A program made the position numbers and the translations under genes. 64,000 bases of DNA, from NCBI RefSeq assembly GCF_014851805.1, contig NZ_JACVAK010000002.1, positions 992,001 through 1,056,000 on the forward strand. The letters run 5' to 3'. Shown piece after piece: positions 33,650 through 43,100 of this stretch (the first letter of the stretch is position 1; the number at the start of each line of letters is the position of its first letter). This stretch comes from Pseudoxanthomonas sp. PXM02. Lineage in GTDB: Bacteria > Pseudomonadota > Gammaproteobacteria > Xanthomonadales > Xanthomonadaceae. Under the pieces are notes generated by a model that saw only the letters and a program-made list of their open reading frames with translations, ran no database searches and was not told where the DNA came from.

Positions 33650-35758
33650 GTGGCAAAAATCACCAAAACCTTCCAGTACGGCAAGCACCAGGTCACTCTG
33701 GAAACCGGCGAAATCGCCCGTCAGGCCGGCGGCGCCGTCATCGTCAAGTTCGACGACACCGTGCTGCTGGTCACCGCCGTGGCGGCGAAGTCGGCCCGCG
33801 AAGGCCAGGACTTCTTCCCGCTGACGGTCGACTACCAGGAGAAGTTCTACGCCGGCGGCCGCATCCCCGGTGGCTTCTTCAAGCGTGAAGGTCGCGCGAC
33901 CGAGAAGGAGACGCTGATCTCCCGCCTGATCGATCGCCCGCTGCGTCCGCTGTTCCCGGAAGAATTCCGCAACGAAGTGCAGGTCATCGCCACGGTGATG
34001 TCGCTGAACCCGGAAATCGACGGTGACATCCCGGCGCTGATCGGTGCCTCCGCCGCCGTCGCCCTGACCGGCGCGCCGTTCAACGGCCCGATCGGTGCGG
34101 CCAAGGTCGGCTACATCAACGGCGAGTACGTGCTCAACCCGACCGTCAGCGAACTGAAGGACTCCAAGCTGGAGCTCGTCGTCGCCGGTACCTCGAATGC
34201 CGTGCTGATGGTCGAATCCGAAGCCGCCGAGCTGTCGGAAGACGTGATGCTGGGCGCCGTGATGTTCGGCCACCGCGAAATGCAGAAGGTCATCCACATC
34301 ATCAACGAACTGGTGGTGGAAGCCGGTACCAAGAACTGGGACTGGTCCGCCCCGGCCAAGAACGAAGTGTTGATCTCCGCGCTGAAGGAAGCCGTGGGCA
34401 CGCAGCTCGACGGCGCCTTCCAGGTGCGCGACAAGCTGCAGCGCCGCGACGCCATCTCGGCGATCAAGAAGGACGTGCTGGCGCAGCTGGCCGGCCGTGC
34501 GGAATCGGAAGGCTGGGCCGCTGGCGCGCTGTCGAAGGAATTCGGCGAGCTGGAATACCAGACCATGCGCGGCTCCGTGCTGGCCACCAAGGTCCGCATC
34601 GACGGCCGTGCGCTGGACACCGTCCGCCCGATCTCCTCCAAGGTCAGCGTGCTGCCCCGCGTGCACGGCTCCTCGCTGTTCACCCGCGGTGAAACGCAGG
34701 CGATCGTCGCCGTCACCCTCGGCACCGCGCGCGATGGCCAGGTGATCGACGCCGTCGGCGGCGAGTGGAAGGACCACTTCCTGTTCCACTACAACTTCCC
34801 CCCGTTCTCGGTGGGCGAAGCCGGCCGCATGATGGGTCCGAAGCGTCGCGAAATCGGCCACGGCCGCCTCGCCAAGCGCGGCGTGCTCGCCGTCATGCCG
34901 ACGATGGAATCCTTCCCGTACACGATCCGCGTGGTCTCGGAAATCACCGAGTCGAACGGTTCCTCGTCGATGGCTTCGGTCTGCGGCAGCTCGCTGGCGC
35001 TGATGGATGCCGGCGTGCCGATCACCGCACCGGTCGCGGGCATCGCGATGGGCCTGGTGAAGGAAGGTAACGACTTCGTCGTGCTGAGCGACATCCTGGG
35101 TGACGAAGACCACCTGGGTGACATGGACTTCAAGGTGGCCGGTACCGCCAACGGCGTGTCCGCGCTGCAGATGGACATCAAGATCGAAGGCATCACCGAA
35201 GAGATCATGAAGCAGGCGCTGACGCAGGCGAAGGCCGGCCGACTGCACATCCTGGGCGAGATGGCCCATGCGATGACCGCACCGCGCCAGGAACTGAGCG
35301 AGTTCGCGCCGCGCCTGATCACCATCAAGATCCACCCCGACAAGATCCGCGAAGTGATCGGCAAGGGCGGTTCGGTGATCCAGGCGATCACCAAGGAAAC
35401 CGGCACGCAGATCGACATCCAGGACGACGGCACCATCACCATCGCTTCGGTGAACGGCGCTGCCGGCCAGGCCGCCAAGGCCCGCATCGAGCAGATCACG
35501 TCCGACGTCGAGCCGGGCCGCATCTACGAAGGCAAGGTCGCCAAGATCATGGACTTCGGTGCGTTCGTCACCATCCTGCCGGGCAAGGACGGCCTGGTGC
35601 ACGTGTCGCAGATCTCCAACGATCGCGTCGAGAAGGTCAGCGACGCGCTGAAGGAAGGCGACGTGGTCAAGGTCAAGGTGCTGGAAGTCGACAAGCAGGG
35701 CCGTATCCGCCTGTCGATCAAGGCCGTGGAAGAAGGCGAGGGCGTGTCGGCCGAGTAA
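33650..35758 (+). CDS. pnp: Polyribonucleotide nucleotidyltransferase (PNPase)
   Basis: PNPase degrades RNA from the 3' end with phosphate and can add tails; it is part of the RNA degradosome. The 702-residue protein has two RNase PH domains separated by a helical domain, a KH domain (about 553-615, with [13 protein letters not shown]) and an S1 domain (about 622-695, with [20 protein letters not shown]). The start is GTG 33650. The last two codons and stop lie inside a tandemly repeated 68-bp unit. Confidence 0.97.
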   Translation: MAKITKTFQYGKHQVTLETGEIARQAGGAVIVKFDDTVLLVTAVAAKSAREGQDFFPLTVDYQEKFYAGGRIPGGFFKREGRATEKETLISRLIDRPLRPLFPEEFRNEVQVIATVMSLNPEIDGDIPALIGASAAVALTGAPFNGPIGAAKVGYINGEYVLNPTVSELKDSKLELVVAGTSNAVLMVESEAAELSEDVMLGAVMFGHREMQKVIHIINELVVEAGTKNWDWSAPAKNEVLISALKEAVGTQLDGAFQVRDKLQRRDAISAIKKDVLAQLAGRAESEGWAAGALSKEFGELEYQTMRGSVLATKVRIDGRALDTVRPISSKVSVLPRVHGSSLFTRGETQAIVAVTLGTARDGQVIDAVGGEWKDHFLFHYNFPPFSVGEAGRMMGPKRREIGHGRLAKRGVLAVMPTMESFPYTIRVVSEITESNGSSSMASVCGSSLALMDAGVPITAPVAGIAMGLVKEGNDFVVLSDILGDEDHLGDMDFKVAGTANGVSALQMDIKIEGITEEIMKQALTQAKAGRLHILGEMAHAMTAPRQELSEFAPRLITIKIHPDKIREVIGKGGSVIQAITKETGTQIDIQDDGTITIASVNGAAGQAAKARIEQITSDVEPGRIYEGKVAKIMDFGAFVTILPGKDGLVHVSQISNDRVEKVSDALKEGDVVKVKVLEVDKQGRIRLSIKAVEEGEGVSAE

Positions 35759-35787
35759 GCCGCACGACATCGCAACGCGTGATGGAA

Positions 35788-35814
35788 AAGCGGGCTTCGG
35801 CCCGCTTTTTCTTT
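35788..35814 (+). terminator. First pnp terminator
   Basis: A 6-bp GC stem (35790-35795 with 35800-35805), extended by A-T pairs, has a TTCG tetraloop and is followed by TTTTTCTTT. It ends the rimP-to-pnp transcription unit. Confidence 0.9.
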
Positions 35815-35855
35815 GCGGCCGAGTAAGCCGCACGACATTGCAACACGTGATGGAA

Positions 35856-35880
35856 AGACGGGCTTCGGCCCGTTTTTCTT
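35856..35880 (+). terminator. Second pnp terminator (duplicate)
   Basis: The stem at 35858-35863 pairs with 35868-35873, the loop is TTCG, and TTTTTCTT follows. It is the duplicate of the terminator 68 bp upstream. Confidence 0.88.
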
Positions 35881-36150
35881 TGCGTCACTTGTTGCCCCAT
35901 TGCGGCAGATCGCGCTTGCATGCGTCCGTCGCGCGCTGCTCTCGCGTGCCGTCGGCATCCTGTCGGTGAGCGCGTCGTTTTTTTGGCTTCCGCAACGGAG
36001 GCCGTGTCCGCGTTCCGGTCCTGTGTCTGCCGAGCGCATGAAGACCCGCCCGATCCGCGCGGTGCTGTCGTACGGAAATCCCTGCCCTCCGTTGTTCCCG
36101 CTCACCCACGGCGTTGCTTGCAACCGTCGCAGCAGCGCTTCGTTGCTGTT

Positions 36151-36167
36151 CTGGCACGGGAGTTGCA
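36151..36167 (+). promoter_or_regulatory. Sigma-54 (RpoN) promoter
   Basis: The sequence CTGGCACGGGAGTTGCA matches the sigma-54 consensus TGGCACG-N4-TTGCW at every fixed position. The -24 GG is at 36153-36154 and the -12 GC at 36165-36166, which predicts a start near 36178. It faces the DUF3617 gene and the giant surface-protein gene. Sigma-54 promoters need an ATP-dependent enhancer-binding activator; no obvious activator gene lies in the window. Confidence 0.8.
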
Positions 36168-36177
36168 CGGGGGTACG

Positions 36178-36417
36178 CGCTTCACAGAAATTGAGAAATC
36201 CAGATTTCAGTTTCGGGTCGGCCAGCCGATAAGGAACGGGAGAAGGTCGAGGACGTGCAGCGGGGAAGCTGCACTGCTTCAGCAGGGGAAACATCCGCTT
36301 CGGGTAGTCGCGAATTCCCTTCGGGGAGCCGCAGCGGAGATGCGTCATGGGGATTCGTCTGGCGACGTCCGGGCGATGGCGGCAACGAACGGGTTTTCGG
36401 GAACCTCGGGGAAATCG
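36178..36417 (+). promoter_or_regulatory. Structured 5' leader of the surface-protein operon
   Basis: About 240 bases lie between the predicted sigma-54 start and the first gene. They contain an inverted repeat GAAATC-CA-GATTTC (36195-36208), a 7-bp hairpin with loop GGGGAA (36255-36274), and a small hairpin around TCCCTTCGGGGA near 36320. I compared it by eye with the c-di-GMP-I riboswitch pattern and do not see a match. No convincing gene lies here. Confidence 0.4.
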
Positions 36418-37053
36418 ATGGATGCGATGTCAGGCACGTTCGCGCGTGCCAGGGCCGGCGTGATGCGCGCGGCATACACCAGACCTTCCGCCTACGTGTG
36501 CGGGCTGTTCAATCTGCTGCTCGCGCTGGCCATGCTGCCTGTCGTCGCGCAGGCCAGCGGCGCCCATGCCAACGCCTACACCGACCTGCCGGTGCGCAAG
36601 GCTGGCCTGTGGCAGGTCACGATCCAGGCGCACGCGCCTGCCGGAATGGGCGGTCGTGTGCAGCCCGCGATGACGCTCCTGCAATGCACCGACGCCCAGG
36701 CGGAGCGCGTGGTGCCGCTGTTCCTCCTTCCCGCGCGCGAAGGATGCCAACGCATCACGGTCAAGAAGGACGCTGTGCGAGGCAGTCACGACGTCAGCAC
36801 CGTCTGCCAGACCCATGGCCAGCGCGTGGACATGCAACTGACGCTGCGCGGCGACATGCAGGCCCGTTACAGCGGGACGTATCGCGTCCAGCATCCAGGC
36901 TCTCCATCGAACAACACCGCTTCCGTGCCGTTCGAAGGGCGCTGGCTGGGCCGCTGCAAGCCGGGCCAGCGCGCCGGCGACATGGTGCTGCCCAACGGCG
37001 TCACGGTGAACACGGTCGACGACGCGCGCCGCGCCAGCGAGCACGTGCATTGA
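36418..37053 (+). CDS. Exported DUF3617-type protein
   Basis: The 211-residue protein has a signal peptide or membrane anchor at about residues 24-43 (YVCGLFNLLLALAMLPVVAQAS), then a small beta-rich domain. DUF3617 features are the opening RKAGLWQVTIQ, paired cysteines (LLQCTD, REGCQRI, VCQTHG, RCKPGQRAGD) and the alternating-strand region MQLTLRGDMQARYSGTY. The family is periplasmic or secreted and has no assigned function. I choose ATG 36418, preceded by GGGGAAA at close spacing; ATG 36376 and 36427 are other options. It is the first gene after the sigma-54 promoter and 110 bp before the giant gene. Confidence 0.7.
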   Translation: MDAMSGTFARARAGVMRAAYTRPSAYVCGLFNLLLALAMLPVVAQASGAHANAYTDLPVRKAGLWQVTIQAHAPAGMGGRVQPAMTLLQCTDAQAERVVPLFLLPAREGCQRITVKKDAVRGSHDVSTVCQTHGQRVDMQLTLRGDMQARYSGTYRVQHPGSPSNNTASVPFEGRWLGRCKPGQRAGDMVLPNGVTVNTVDDARRASEHVH

Positions 37054-37163
37054 ATGGCATCCGGGCCTCCGACGGCGCGCGTAAAGCGCAGCGCCGTCCC
37101 TATCGCTGCGCGAGCACGGCGCCATTCCCCTCAGTTTCCGCATTCGAATCACGGGTACTCCCC

Positions 37164-40100
37164 ATGAAGCCTTCAAGTCTTTTCGCAACCGCAACGGGAT
37201 GGATCATGCAGATGGCCTCGGCATTGCACGGAAGAAACGCCGATACGGCCAATCGATGGAACGACAGGAAGGGCATCGTTGCGATGCTGGGCATGGCGTT
37301 GTTGATGCTGTTCGTGCCGACGGTACAGGCGCAGATCAAGAACGGCGGTTTTGAAACGCAGAACTTTTCCGAGTGGAAGCTGGAAAGCTATACCCGCTCC
37401 ACCTCGGCGATCTCGACGGTACCGCCAACCAACAGCAGTCAGCTGACGCTCGGTTCGCCCACCGCCACCGTCGCCAGCACCAATACGGTCAACACCGCGT
37501 TCTCCAACAACGTGCGCGTGCTGAACACACCCGGCACCGCCGCCAACACCAACAACAATGGTGCCCGATACCCATTCTCGGGCGTAGCGTCGGCCCTGCT
37601 GGGCGGCAGCGGTGCGCGATCCGCGTACGCGATGGAGCAGGAAGCGACCATGGCGTTGAGCGACGTCGACCCGGTCGATGGCAAGGTGCACATCCGCTTC
37701 GCGATGGCGCCGGTACTGAACAACCCGGGCCATAACCCGGGCGAACAGCCGTTCTTCTTCGTCGAGGTCATCAACCTCACCAAGGGCAACACCCAGCTCT
37801 TCAATACGTTCAACTACTCGAACCAGCCGGGCATTCCCTGGCAGCAGTACTCGACCGGCGGCAACAACTACCAGTTCACCAACTGGCAGGGCTTCGACAT
37901 CGCGCCAGGCAACGGGCGACTGGACGTGGGCGACCAGATCCGGCTGAAGGTCTACGTGGCCAACTGCTCCCTGGGTGCAGCCAACCACACGGCCCAGATC
38001 TACATGGACGTGTTCGGCTCCAAGATGCCGGGCCTCAGCGTCGCCGCCACCGGTCCCTCCACGACCAAGCCTGGCGAGCAGGTCACTTACACGTACAACT
38101 ACGTCAACAACTCCGGCGTCTATGCGCTCGGTTCGACGGTGCGCCTCGCCGCGCCGATCACCGAGAACGGCCTCCACCTGTCGTTCGTGCAGAACTCCTG
38201 GCCGGCCACTTGCACCGGCCCGCATGCCGGTACCGCGCCGCGCGCCGAGTACATCGAATGCCCGGTGGGTGATCTGGTCGCGGGCGCGGGTGGCAGCTTT
38301 CCGGTGACGTTCACCGTGCCCGCAGGCGCGGCCACCACGGGACCCAACAACGTCATCAACAACGGTGACTACGACGTCAGGGCGAACACGGTCAGTCCGT
38401 TCATCGGGCCGCTCGTGAAGACCACCATTTCGCCGGGCACAACGACGCTGGTGGATCTCGGTATTACCGTCAGCAACGGCAGCGTGCCGTCCTACCTGGT
38501 GGGTGGCGCGGTGGCCTATACGGTCACGGTAACCAACCACGGTCCGGTCGCTGCCAACGGCGCGACCGTTTCACAGACGCTGAGCGGCGCGAACGGCACG
38601 GCGAGCTGGAGTTGCGCCGTGCCCGGCGGCAGCACGGCGAGTTGCGGTGCGACCAGCAGCGGTTCCGGCCCGATCTCGACCGCGACGGCCAACCTGCCTG
38701 TGGGCCAGTCGCTGGTCTACACCGTCAACGGCATCACCGCTGCAGCGGCGGGTACGCCGGTCGTGACGGTGGTCAGCGTCGCGACGCCGGCCGGCATGTC
38801 CGACAGCGTCTCGGCCAACAACACCGACGGCCTCAGCACACCGGTCACCGCGGTCCAGCATCGGCTCACCGCCCATACCATCGGTGCGGGCATGGGTCGC
38901 ATCAACGCGATTCCTGCGGCGTTCGCATGTCCGTCGGGTGGCGCAAGAACCGCCTGCAGCACGGACAACCTCGGCGAGAACCAGGAGGCCTATCTCAACG
39001 CCATCGCCGACAACGGTTCGCTGTTCAAGGGCTGGACCGGCGGTTGCACCACGGTCACCGGCAACGAGTGCTACGTGCAGATGGGCACCCAGGACCTCAA
39101 CGTCACCGCGGAGTTCGCCAAGGTCTGGATCGTGACGCCCAGCATCACCGGCGGCACCTTGAACAATCCGTCCCCGCAGGTCGTGGAAGACGGGCAGGGC
39201 ACCAGCTTCACCCTCACGCCGACGACGCCGGGGCACATCCCCGCCATCACCACGCCCGGCGGTGCGAATACCTGCCCGGGCACGTTGAGCGGCCCCTCGG
39301 CAGGTGTCTACACCTACACGGTGACGCCGGTGACGGAGGACTGCGCGTTCCACGTGACGTTCGCCAGCCAGCCGCGCCTGACGATCAGCAAGACCGCATC
39401 GGTCGTGGCGCCGGCCTCGGTCGCCGTCGGTGTGCCCTTCGACTACACCGTCACCGTGACCAACACCGGCACCGTCGCGACGTCGGCAACGGCGACGGTG
39501 ACCGACGTGGTGCCGACCGGTCTGACCATCGGCTCGCTGCCCGCCGGCTGCGTGACCAACCCGGGCGGCAGCCAGACCGTGGTCTGCACGATCGCGTCCG
39601 GCCTGTCGAACGTATCGCCCATCAATGTGGTGAGCTTCGTCATTCCGGTGACGCCGCAAGGCGTCGTCGCCAACACGACGGTATCGAACTCGGCGACGGT
39701 GACGGGCGGTGGCGATCCGACCTGCGCAAGCGCGGGCAACTGCGTCAGCACCACGGTGGATACGCCGGTCGCCGCCTCCAGCCTGGCGATCACGAAGACG
39801 GCGCCGGCTACTGCTACGGCTGCCGTGCCGTACGACTACACCCTCACCGTGACCAACAGCGGTACGGCGGCCACGTCGGCGGCTGCCACGGTCACCGACG
39901 TGATCCCGACCGGCCTGACCATCGGCACGCTGCCGGCAGGCTGCGTGGTGAATCCGTCCGGCAGCCAGACCGTGGAGTGCACGATCGCCTCCGGCCTGTC
40001 GAACGTGGCGCCTGCCAACACGGTGACCTATGTGATCCCCGTGACGCCGATGGTGAACGGTACCGTGAGCAACACGGCCACCGTGACCGGCGGCGGTGAT

Positions 40101-43100
40101 CCCGACTGTGCGTCGGGGTGCGACAGCGCGACCGTGGATACGTGGGTCAACGCGGCCCAGCTGAACATCTACAAGAGTGGCCCGGCCGCTGCCGTCGTCG
40201 GCGCTCCGTTCGACTACACCCTCCGCGTGGAGAACATGGGCAACGCCGATGCTTCGGTGGATGCCACGGTGACCGACACCGTGCCGGGCAATGTCGTGGT
40301 CAACAGCGCCACGCCGAATTGCACCATTGTCGGCAGGGATGTGAGTTGCGTCGTGGCAATGGCGGACCTGCCGAGGGGAGGCGAGGTCACCATCACGATC
40401 AACGTGACGCCGATCGCCGCGGGCAATGCGAGCAACACGGCGACGGTCACCGGTGGCGGCGATCCCGTCTGTGTGTCCGGTTGCGACACCCCGCCGGTCA
40501 CGACCACGATCGCCGACCAGGCACCGTCGATGACGGTGGTGAAGTCGGTGACCTCGACCGGTCCGTACGGCGTGGGCAGCGTGATCGCCTACCAGTTCAT
40601 CGTGACCAACACCGGCAACGTGACCCTGACGGGCATCGTGGTGAACGACGCGCAGCTGGATGCACCCGCCGTGTGTGCGGCGACGACGCTGGCCGTGGGT
40701 GCCAGCACGACCTGCACGGGCGCGCACACGGTGACCGCTGCGGAAGTGGCGACGGGCAACGTGCACAACAGTGCGACGGTGACCGGCCAGCCGCCGACGC
40801 CGCCGGGTGGCCCGACGCCGCCGACGGTGACCAGTCCGCCGAGCGAAGTGGATACCGCGACCGCACAGGCGCCGTCGATGACGGTGGTCAAGTCGGTGAC
40901 CTCGACCGGTCCGTACGGCGTGGGCAGCGTGATCGCCTACCAGTTCCTGGTGACCAACACCGGCGACGTGACGTTGAGCGGCATCGTGGTGAACGATGCG
41001 CTGCTCGATACGCCAGCCGTGTGTGTGGCAACGACGCTGGTGCCGGGCGCCAACACGACGTGCACGGGCGTGCACACCGTGACTGCGGCCGACGTGGCGG
41101 TCGGCCACGTGCACAACAGCGCCACGGTGACCGGCCAACCGCCGACCCCGCCGGGTGGCCCGACGCCGCCGACCGTGACCAGCCCGCCGAGCGAGGTGGA
41201 TACCGCGACGGCACAGAATCCCGCGCTGAGCGTGGTGAAGTCGGTGACCTCGACCGGCCCGTACGGTGTGGGCAGCGCGATTGCCTATCAGTTCCTGGTG
41301 ACCAACACCGGTGACGTGACCTTGAGCGGCATCGTGGTGAACGATGCACAGCTGGATGCAGCGGCCGTGTGTCCGTCGACGACGTTGGCACCGGGCGCCA
41401 GCACGGCCTGCACGGGCGTGCACACGGTGACCGCGGCGGAAGTGGCCGTGGGCAACGTGCACAACAGTGCGACGGTGACCGGCCAGCCGCCGACACCGCC
41501 AGGTGGTCCGACGCCGCCCACCGTGACCAGTCCGCCGAGCACGGTGGACACCGCGACGGAACAGGCGGCTGCGCTGAGCGTGGTGAAGTCGGTGACCTCG
41601 ACCGGTCCGTACGGCGTGGGCAGCGTGATCGCCTACCAGTTCATCGTGACCAACACCGGCAACGTGACCTTGAGCGGTGTCGTGGTGAACGACGCGCAGC
41701 TGGATGCGCCGGCGGTGTGTCCGTCGACGACGCTGCTGCCGGGTACCAGCACGGCTTGCACGGGCGTGCACACGGTGACGGCGGCGGAAGTCGCCGCGGG
41801 CAACGTGCACAACAGCGCCACGGCGACCGGCCAGCCGCCGACGCCGCCGGGTGGTGTACCGCCGACGCCGATCACCAGTCCGCCGAGCACGGTGGATACG
41901 CCGACGGCACAGGCGCCGTCGATGACGGTGGTGAAGTCGGTGACCTCGACCGGTCCCTACGGCGTGGGCAGCGTGATCGCCTACCAGTTCGTGGTGACCA
42001 ACACCGGCGACGTGATCTTGAGTGGCGTCGTGGTGAACGATGCGCTGCTGGATGCGCCGGCCACGTGCGTGGCAACAACGCTGGCGCCGGGGGCCAACAC
42101 GACCTGCACGGGCGTGCACACGGTGACCGCGGCCGACGTGGCGGTGGGCCACGTGCACAACAGCGCCACGGTGACCGGCCAACCGCCGACGCCGCCGGGT
42201 GGCCCCACGCCGCCGACCGTGACCAGTCCGCCGAGCACGGTGGATACCGCGACCGCGCAGAATCCCGCGCTGAGCGTGGTGAAGTCGGTGACCTCGACCG
42301 GTCCTTACGGCGTGGGCAGCGTGATCGCCTACCAGTTCCTGGTGACCAACACCGGTGACGTGACGTTGAGCGGTGTCGTGGTGAACGACGCACAGCTGGA
42401 TACAGCGGCCGTGTGTCCGTCGACGACGCTGTCGCCGGGCGCGAGCACGGCGTGCACGGGCACGTATACGGTGACCGCGGCCGATGTGGCCGTCGGCAAC
42501 GTGCACAACAGTGCGACGGTGACCGGCCAGCCGCCGACCCCGCCGGGTGGCCCGACGCCGCCGACGGTGACCAGTCCGCCGAGCGAGGTGGATACGGCGA
42601 CCGCGCAGAATCCCGCGCTGAGCGTGGTGAAGTCGGTGACCTCGACCGGTCCGTACGGCGTGGGCAGCGTGATCGCCTACCAGTTCGCAGTGACCAACAC
42701 CGGCAACGTGATCCTCACCGGTGTCGTGGTGAATGACGCGCAGCTGGATGCGCCGGCCGTGTGTGCGGCGACGACCCTGGCACCGGGCGCCGGCACGACC
42801 TGCACGGGCGTGCACACGGTGACCGCAGCGGAAGTGGCGGTAGGCAACGTGCACAACAGTGCGACGGTGACCGGCCAGCCGCCGACCCCGCCGGGTGGCC
42901 CGACGCCGCCGACGGTGACCAGTCCGCCGAGCACGGTGGATACGGCTACCGAGCAGTCGCCCGCCGTGACGCTGTCGAAGTCGGTCACCTCGACCGGCCC
43001 GTATCGCGCCGGCAGCGTGATCGCCTACCAGTTCGATGTGGAGAACACCGGCAACGTGATCCTGACCGACGTGTCGGTGATCGACACGCTGTCCGGCCTG

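Larger units (their letters stand above)
35749..35883 (+). repeat. Tandem duplication of the pnp 3' end and terminator
   Basis: Two copies of 68 bp (35749-35816) and 67 bp (35817-35883) lie head to tail. Each carries the GCCGAGTAA end of pnp, a short spacer and a hairpin terminator. They differ at a few bases and by one indel. The changes in the stem (GCGGGC/GCCCGC versus ACGGGC/GCCCGT) compensate each other, so both hairpins remain perfect. Confidence 0.9.

Noticed and set aside
36178..36417. c-di-GMP-I riboswitch in the leader
   Set aside because: A few short words such as GGTAG appear, but the paired P1-P3 layout and the GCAAA and ACGCAAAGCC signatures are absent.
36255..37163. Extension of the giant gene upstream to 36255
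   Set aside because: The extra 303 codons overlap the DUF3617 gene in another frame, have no signal peptide and look like frame-shifted sequence. The signal peptide lies just after ATG 37164.
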